Translations under genes and position numbers: made by a program | Assembly (NCBI RefSeq): GCF_028679125.1 | Contig: NZ_JAJRCG010000023.1 | Span: 1 to 43,586 of the forward strand | Source of the DNA: Methanoregula sp. | GTDB lineage: Archaea > Halobacteriota > Methanomicrobia > Methanomicrobiales > Methanospirillaceae | DNA length: 43,586 nt | Reading direction: 5' to 3' | The notes under the pieces: model-generated | What the model saw: only the letters and a program-made list of their open reading frames with translations | Database searches by the model: none | What the model was told of the DNA's origin: nothing | Shown here: positions 41,001 through 43,586 of the stretch, piece after piece | Numbering within the stretch: the first letter of the stretch is position 1 | Layout of the letters: each line of letters opens with the position of its first letter

Positions 41001-41463
41001 GTATTACCAGGATATGGGGGTGAAAGATCCTGCGTGGCAGAATGTGGAGGCGAGTGCCCTCGGAGCGGCAGCAGCCCTGCCGATGCGGGGAATCTCCCTG
41101 TGCATCGAGCGCTCCGATCTTGAGGTGTACGCGGATCCGCTCTTTGACAAGGTCTTTTATAACCTGATTGACAATGCCCTCCGGTACGGCGGGGACCGGA
41201 TGACTGCCGTGCGAATCTCCTGCCAGGAGATTGCTGACGGGCTTGTTCTTGTCTGTGAGGATGACGGGGCTGGTATCAGCGATGAGAACAGGAAGCGCCT
41301 GTTCGAGCGCGGGTTTGGTAAAAATACCGGTCTCGGGCTGTTCCTTGTCCGTGAGATCCTCAGTATCACCGGTATTACCATCCGGGAGACCGGCACGCCC
41401 GGTATCGGGGCCCGGTTCGAGCTGCTGGTGCCCAGAGGATCGTACCGGTTCGCCCGGTTGTGA
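38083..41463 (+). CDS. Hybrid REC–PAS(6)–histidine kinase
   Basis: An 1126-residue soluble protein. Residues 5-125 form a receiver domain with acidic pocket D10/D11, phospho-acceptor D55 (ISDYQMP), T83 and K105. Six PAS domains follow at about 140-275, 280-400, 405-535, 540-660, 665-780 and 785-910, several ending in DITxRK-type PAC signatures. The kinase core has H925 in TRHDIVNQL, N-box N1031 (LIDNALRYGG), G1 DDGAGIS and G2 GLGLFLV. There is no membrane helix or DNA-binding output. It likely takes phosphate or signals from another kinase through REC and integrates several cytosolic cues. The pseudo-kinase upstream is the natural partner candidate. Its C-terminus is very similar to the pseudo-kinase's (ITGITIRETG, GARFELLVP). 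Confidence 0.93.
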   Translation: MSTITALYVDDEPDLLEIARIFLEKTGDLTIDTCSSPLDAMEKLRSVRYDAIISDYQMPEMDGITFLKTVRSNVGPIPFILFTGRGREEVVIQAINHGADFYLQKGGDPKAQFAELAHKIRQAVQQKRAEASIHDHERRESDIINFLPDATFAIDMSGHIIAWNRAMERMTGVNAPAVMGKGDYEYAIPFYHERRPILIDLVLRNDPADPHYPFIKRDGKTLFSEITIPHFNNGTGAALWFTASPLYDMQGTVVGAIESIRDITDQKRIEEALRESKEKFREMADLLPQIVYEADCHGLLTYANAIAFQLFGYTREDFSRGLHIPDMIVPEERERGVRAMRDILAGKPLPAGGQEYQALRKDGSTFPVTIYTVPIVRNDRITGLRGIIVDISSRQQVEEQLRERERFLTTLMSHLPGFVYRCRNDRDWTMTYISEGCRDLTGYAPADFLVDRTITFNALIHPDHRERIWQKWQTLLGRLEVFEDEYPIITKSGETRWVQERGQGIFSEDHRLLFLEGFIADVTRRRSVEEALEKKSRYYELLLHTSTDAIHVMDKDGRLREWNDAFLSHLGYSAQEAAHLTIADWDVSRKIDQFALWIAGLIREGGIIEAIHRRKDGTLRDMEITTTAVTIDGEKLLYASARDITERKRVNRALFESEARYRNIVESFEDLYYETDAKGIIRFLSPSCYPLTGWTVAELTGKPVTTVYSDEKYRNDLTVAIQETGYVRDFEIVLNKRDGTPTPVSLSAHIIRNPGGYLAGIAGSLRDITDRKRAEVEIQRSREQLALVIAGSGAGFWDWNIPEGRLIINERWAEIIGHSLADLEPISVKTWEKYCHPDDLRRSEILQQQHFTGENPVYESEARMLHADGHWVWVLDRGKVVEWDHEHRPVRMTGTHIDITRIKQMESALRQANTKLNLLNSITRHDIVNQLTSLKGFLELSRMNPADTASVAGFIDKEESIAKTIERQIAFTRYYQDMGVKDPAWQNVEASALGAAAALPMRGISLCIERSDLEVYADPLFDKVFYNLIDNALRYGGDRMTAVRISCQEIADGLVLVCEDDGAGISDENRKRLFERGFGKNTGLGLFLVREILSITGITIRETGTPGIGARFELLVPRGSYRFARL

Positions 41464-41618
41464 GCGGGACGTGGTCCGGATTTTTCAGGAACCTGACCGA
41501 CCGCGAGGGCTCGTACACTTTTACCCCCTCCGACCCCCTCCAGCCCAACGATCCTCATGGATATGCAATTTTACTTCGTAAAACTGGCATTTTTTTCAGG
41601 TAAACCTGTAGGGTGGTT

Positions 41619-41749
41619 GTAGGGGGTCGGACCACTTTTTTGTACAGACAGGGAGCTTTGGGAGTGTGAAAACTTTGAAATTTTACTGTGAGGAATTTCC
41701 TGGAAGACCGTTGTTATGCGGATCTGAAATAATGTGCCCGACCCCCTAC
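41619..41749. repeat. 12-bp inverted repeat GTAGGGGGTCGG / CCGACCCCCTAC
   Basis: The two arms are exact reverse complements at 41619-41630 and 41738-41749, separated by 107 bases with no gene. A third partial copy at 41530-41539 has the same orientation as the right arm. Confidence 0.6.
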
Positions 41750-41822
41750 CTGTCTCATACAGGTTTCATTCTGTCCGTTCATTTGTTGAGGGTTTGGCTG
41801 GATAACCTCCTGTACACCTATG

Positions 41823-41830
41823 ATTAAATA
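41823..41830 (+). promoter_or_regulatory. TATA box for vapBC
   Basis: ATTAAATA lies about 23-30 bases before the vapB ATG at 41853, which fits a leaderless transcript and argues against the in-frame ATG at 41820 being the start. Confidence 0.5.
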
Positions 41831-41852
41831 CACATACATACACAGTATGATT

Positions 41853-42080
41853 ATGGCCACGAAGACTATCAGCATCACCGAAGATGCTTACGAGCGGTTG
41901 CGTGCGCTCAAGAAAGACGAGAGAACGAGTTTCTCTGAAGTGATTGTGAAATATTATCCGGTAAAGCGCAGGTTGTCTGATGTACTTGCCGAACTCGGGG
42001 ATTGTACCGAACTTGCGGACTCGGTGGAAAAAGTCTCCCGGGAGATGCGGACAGCAACGCTGCGTGAGGTAAAGTTCTGA
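41853..42080 (+). CDS. vapB: VapB-type antitoxin (DUF217 family)
   Basis: A 75-residue protein starting [20 protein letters not shown], the pattern of archaeal DUF217 VapB antitoxins. The N-terminal part forms a DNA-binding domain and the acidic C-terminus wraps around the toxin. The frame extends to 41820, but the TATA box overlaps that region; ATG 41847 is also possible. The stop shares one base with the vapC start, typical of coupled TA operons. It neutralises VapC and probably represses its own promoter. Confidence 0.88.
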   Translation: MATKTISITEDAYERLRALKKDERTSFSEVIVKYYPVKRRLSDVLAELGDCTELADSVEKVSREMRTATLREVKF

Positions 42081-42469
42081 TGCCTGTTGCAGATACTTCG
42101 TTCCTCATCGACATGATGAGACGGGATCCTGCAGCACTGCGGCGGTATGACGAGTATGAGCGCCAGGATATCGCGCTTTCCACCACTGCGATTACTGCCA
42201 TGGAACTGTACAAAGGAGCATATGTGTCAGGGAACCGCAGGAACGTGGAGAAAGCAGATACGATCCTGGAATTATTCAACCTGCTTCCGCTCGATGAAAC
42301 GGTATACCCGGTATTTGGCAGGATCGCTGCGGGGCTCTGCCGTGACGGTAATCCCATCGGGGATTTTGATGAAGCGATTGCAGCTATAACACTGTGTAAC
42401 GACGGGGAGATCATCACCCGCGACCGGCATTTCGAAAAGATACCGGAACTGAAGGTTATAGCCTACTGA
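42080..42469 (+). CDS. vapC: VapC-type toxin, PIN-domain ribonuclease
   Basis: A 129-residue PIN-domain protein. The acidic metal site is intact: D5 (ADTSFLID), E42 (MELYKGA), D95/D97 (GDFDEAIAA) and D115 (ITRDRHF). Members cleave specific tRNAs or rRNA with Mg2+ when freed from VapB. No residue loss suggests inactivation. It overlaps vapB by one base. The unit ends in a 185-base gap where it converges with a second TA pair. Confidence 0.92.
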   Translation: MPVADTSFLIDMMRRDPAALRRYDEYERQDIALSTTAITAMELYKGAYVSGNRRNVEKADTILELFNLLPLDETVYPVFGRIAAGLCRDGNPIGDFDEAIAAITLCNDGEIITRDRHFEKIPELKVIAY

Positions 42470-42654
42470 CTTCTGTCTCATTGCTATGGGACCAATACCA
42501 TTTCACTGTATATGTGCTGGACCGGGTGGGCAGTTTTCACGTCGACAGGGCACCCACGGTATTTAGCTGCATTTGGACGCTGAAACGGGGTCCGGGCCAG
42601 AATTCAGAAGGTGGTTAACCGGAGGTCACTTTTTGATCCGGAGTTCCGGGACGA

Positions 42655-42903
42655 CTATTGTTCATCCTTGTGATAGAGAGCGAGGAAGACCAGAGTATCC
42701 TTGCGCTTATCATACCAGTACGATAACCGGAATGGCGGGATGTAAACTTCCCGGGTCTGTTTGCGGCAATAGCGCATCGGTTTTCCGAGACCCGGGTTCC
42801 CAATAATTTTTTTGATCTGGTGCTTCACATGCTCCTTGAGCCGGGCATCGCTGATCTTACGGATTGTCTTTTCAAAGTGCGGGTCGTAAGCAACGATTAC
42901 CAT
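42655..42903 (-). CDS. RelE/ParE-family toxin
   Basis: An 82-residue basic protein with the RelE/ParE fold pattern: strand MVIVAYDPHFEK, two helices, GNPGLGKPMRY, then VYIPPFRLSYWYDKRKDTLVFLALYHKDE. The C-terminal Lys/His/Tyr residues are the candidates for mRNA cleavage at the ribosome. ParE-type gyrase inhibition cannot be excluded from sequence. It overlaps the antitoxin gene by seven bases and is transcribed from the same promoter. Confidence 0.85.
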   Translation of the reverse strand: MVIVAYDPHFEKTIRKISDARLKEHVKHQIKKIIGNPGLGKPMRYCRKQTREVYIPPFRLSYWYDKRKDTLVFLALYHKDEQ

Positions 42904-43163
42904 GAATCCATCTCTTCGATGAAGTCACCTGCGTCTTTCTTAGTGAAGGTACCTTTGGAATATTCTACGAATGCGGCTTCGGTTTTTTCCGCAAACAGGA
43001 TGTCCTCCCGCAAGGCCGGTTCGATGTCGGTCAGCGGTTTAAGAATGATCCGTTCTCCGTCCCTGATGATCAGGATCTTTTCACCTTCGGGAAGATCGGT
43101 TCGCATCGAGGCAGGAATAACAACCTGGCCTTTGGAACTCATACGGGTAATTGCAACATCCAT
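42897..43163 (-). CDS. AbrB/MazE-type antitoxin
   Basis: An 88-residue protein with an N-terminal swapped-hairpin AbrB domain (ITRMSSKGQVVIPASMR, then GERIILKPL) and an acidic, helical C-terminus that would bind the RelE-like toxin. The frame extends to a TTG at 43169; ATG 43163 is preferred. A 16-base inverted repeat sits 10 bases upstream and probably is its own operator. A MazE-type antitoxin with a RelE-type toxin is a known mixed arrangement in archaea. Confidence 0.87.
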   Translation of the reverse strand: MDVAITRMSSKGQVVIPASMRTDLPEGEKILIIRDGERIILKPLTDIEPALREDILFAEKTEAAFVEYSKGTFTKKDAGDFIEEMDSW

Positions 43164-43172
43164 GGCCAATCA

Positions 43173-43188
43173 GTAAGATATGTCTTAC
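43173..43188 (-). promoter_or_regulatory. Operator-like inverted repeat of the AbrB/RelE module
   Basis: GTAAGATATGTCTTAC has perfect 6-base arms. It lies between the antitoxin ATG (43163) and a TATA element on the - strand (TTATACAAAA, 43205-43214), covering the expected transcription start near 43184. This is the expected place for autorepression by the antitoxin or the complex. Confidence 0.6.
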
Positions 43189-43409
43189 ATCATTCCATAT
43201 GAGTTTTTGTATAATCATACCGGACCCGAAACGGTTGTTGCCTTCATCAGTTCCGGGAGAATCATATACAAAGCTGCACATACTTAGATACAAGGTTCGG
43301 TAACGAGTACGCATCGGACTTCATGAGTACCGTGCGATGCGTGAACCTGACGAGATCCCTCCTGCCTCTGGTAGGAAATCTACGCAACGCTTATTACCCC
43401 ACCCTTACC

Positions 43410-43419
43410 ATATAATAAA
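43410..43419 (+). promoter_or_regulatory. TATA box for the tRNA-Ser gene
   Basis: ATATAATAAA is the strongest TATA-like element between the antitoxin gene and the tRNA. The transcript would start near 43440, leaving a leader of about 40 bases. CGCAACG (43383-43389) and CGTTGCG (43446-43452) form a short inverted repeat around it. No gene is seen in 43217-43480. Confidence 0.45.
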
Positions 43420-43480
43420 GCACCATTCATGGAGCAGCGACTATCCGTTGCGAGTGTCTGAGAAGATGCGAGATTCCTCT

Positions 43481-43564
43481 GTTGAGGTAGCCAAGCCTGG
43501 TATGGCGCAGGTTTGCTAAACCTGTGTCCGAAAGGACTCGGGAGTTCAAATCTCCCCCTCAGCG
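43481..43564 (+). tRNA. tRNA-Ser, anticodon GCT
   Basis: A complete class II cloverleaf. The acceptor stem pairs GTTGAGG (43481-43487) with CCTCAGC (43557-43563), with one G-T pair, and the discriminator is G. The D stem is GCC/GGC. The anticodon stem CAGGT/ACCTG encloses TTGCTAA with GCT at 43515-43517, reading AGC/AGU. The long variable arm is GTCC-GAAA-GGAC, and the T arm is GGGAG-TTCAAAT-CTCCC. CCA is not encoded. No intron is present. The long variable arm confirms serine. Confidence 0.97.
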
Positions 43565-43586
43565 CTAAAAAGAGACAGTCTCACAA

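Larger units (their letters stand above)
41464..41852. other. Noncoding gap with inverted repeat and C-rich tracts
   Basis: No gene is seen between the kinase and the vapB start. It holds two ACCCCCTC units at 41523-41540, a TTTTAC-TTC-GTAAAA hairpin at 41569-41583, and a 12-base inverted repeat: GTAGGGGGTCGG (41619-41630) against CCGACCCCCTAC (41738-41749), with another CCGACCCCCT at 41530-41539. A T6 run lies at 41591-41596. The repeats may be a dispersed intergenic element related to those at 17.2-17.4 kb. Confidence 0.55.

Noticed and set aside
43337..43519. A 60-codon frame running into the tRNA gene
   Set aside because: It overlaps the tRNA and its promoter and has no protein-like composition.

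Overview
The window is archaeal. The evidence is an archaeal ribosomal stalk operon (uL11, uL1, uL10/P0 and an L12 of P1 type), an eS1/S3Ae–Pcc1–DHH nuclease–uS15 cluster, AglB-type oligosaccharyltransferase, archaeal ApgM, TATA-box promoters and T-run terminators. Moderately high GC, PAS-rich histidine kinases with a methanogen-style H-box, many CBS-domain proteins and HypF point to a hydrogenotrophic methanogen of the order Methanomicrobiales, probably a Methanoregula relative. The species is inferred, not proven.

Layout. 1-2256 (+): ribosomal stalk operon, uL11 cut by the window edge. 2257-2829: gap with a possible decayed frame. 2830-7906 (-): AglB, an anchored DUF2927-like protein, and a radical SAM/TRAM-like protein preceded by a small unknown. 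7987-10215 (-): HypF, divergent from a + strand run (10273-13670) of two winged-helix proteins and a Ski2-like helicase. 13770-13982: possible small protein. 14045-16988 (-): ApgM, a beta-helix (bactofilin-like) protein and a methyltransferase-like protein. 16989-17706: long noncoding gap with a G-quadruplex motif and several perfect palindromes. 17707-19128 (-): DHA2 drug exporter. 19216-21771 (-): uS15, DHH nuclease, Pcc1, eS1. 21982-25800 (-): Bcr/CflA transporter and a CHASE4-like/PAS histidine kinase. 26012-27405 (+): transglutaminase-like protein and a protein with a HEPN-type RNHxxH motif. 27572-28633 (-): GTPase and zinc-ribbon pair. 28896-32865 (+): five consecutive CBS-domain genes with 18 CBS motifs. 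32998-34668 (-): beta-helix surface lipoprotein. 34856-35704 (+): GNAT acetyltransferase. 35931-41463 (+): two sensor kinases. 41853-43163: two toxin-antitoxin modules. 43481-43564: tRNA-Ser(GCT).

How it works together. The core blocks serve translation, tRNA modification (Pcc1/KEOPS), glycolysis/gluconeogenesis (ApgM), hydrogenase maturation (HypF) and surface glycosylation (AglB). The right half is sensory and accessory: CBS proteins likely to bind adenylate-type ligands, and membrane and cytosolic PAS kinases, one of which has lost its phospho-accepting histidine. The right end holds TA modules beside a tRNA gene. The best candidates for undescribed biology are the five-gene CBS operon, the pseudo-kinase next to the REC-PAS6 kinase, the ApgM/beta-helix/methyltransferase operon, and the palindrome-rich gap at 17.2-17.7 kb.
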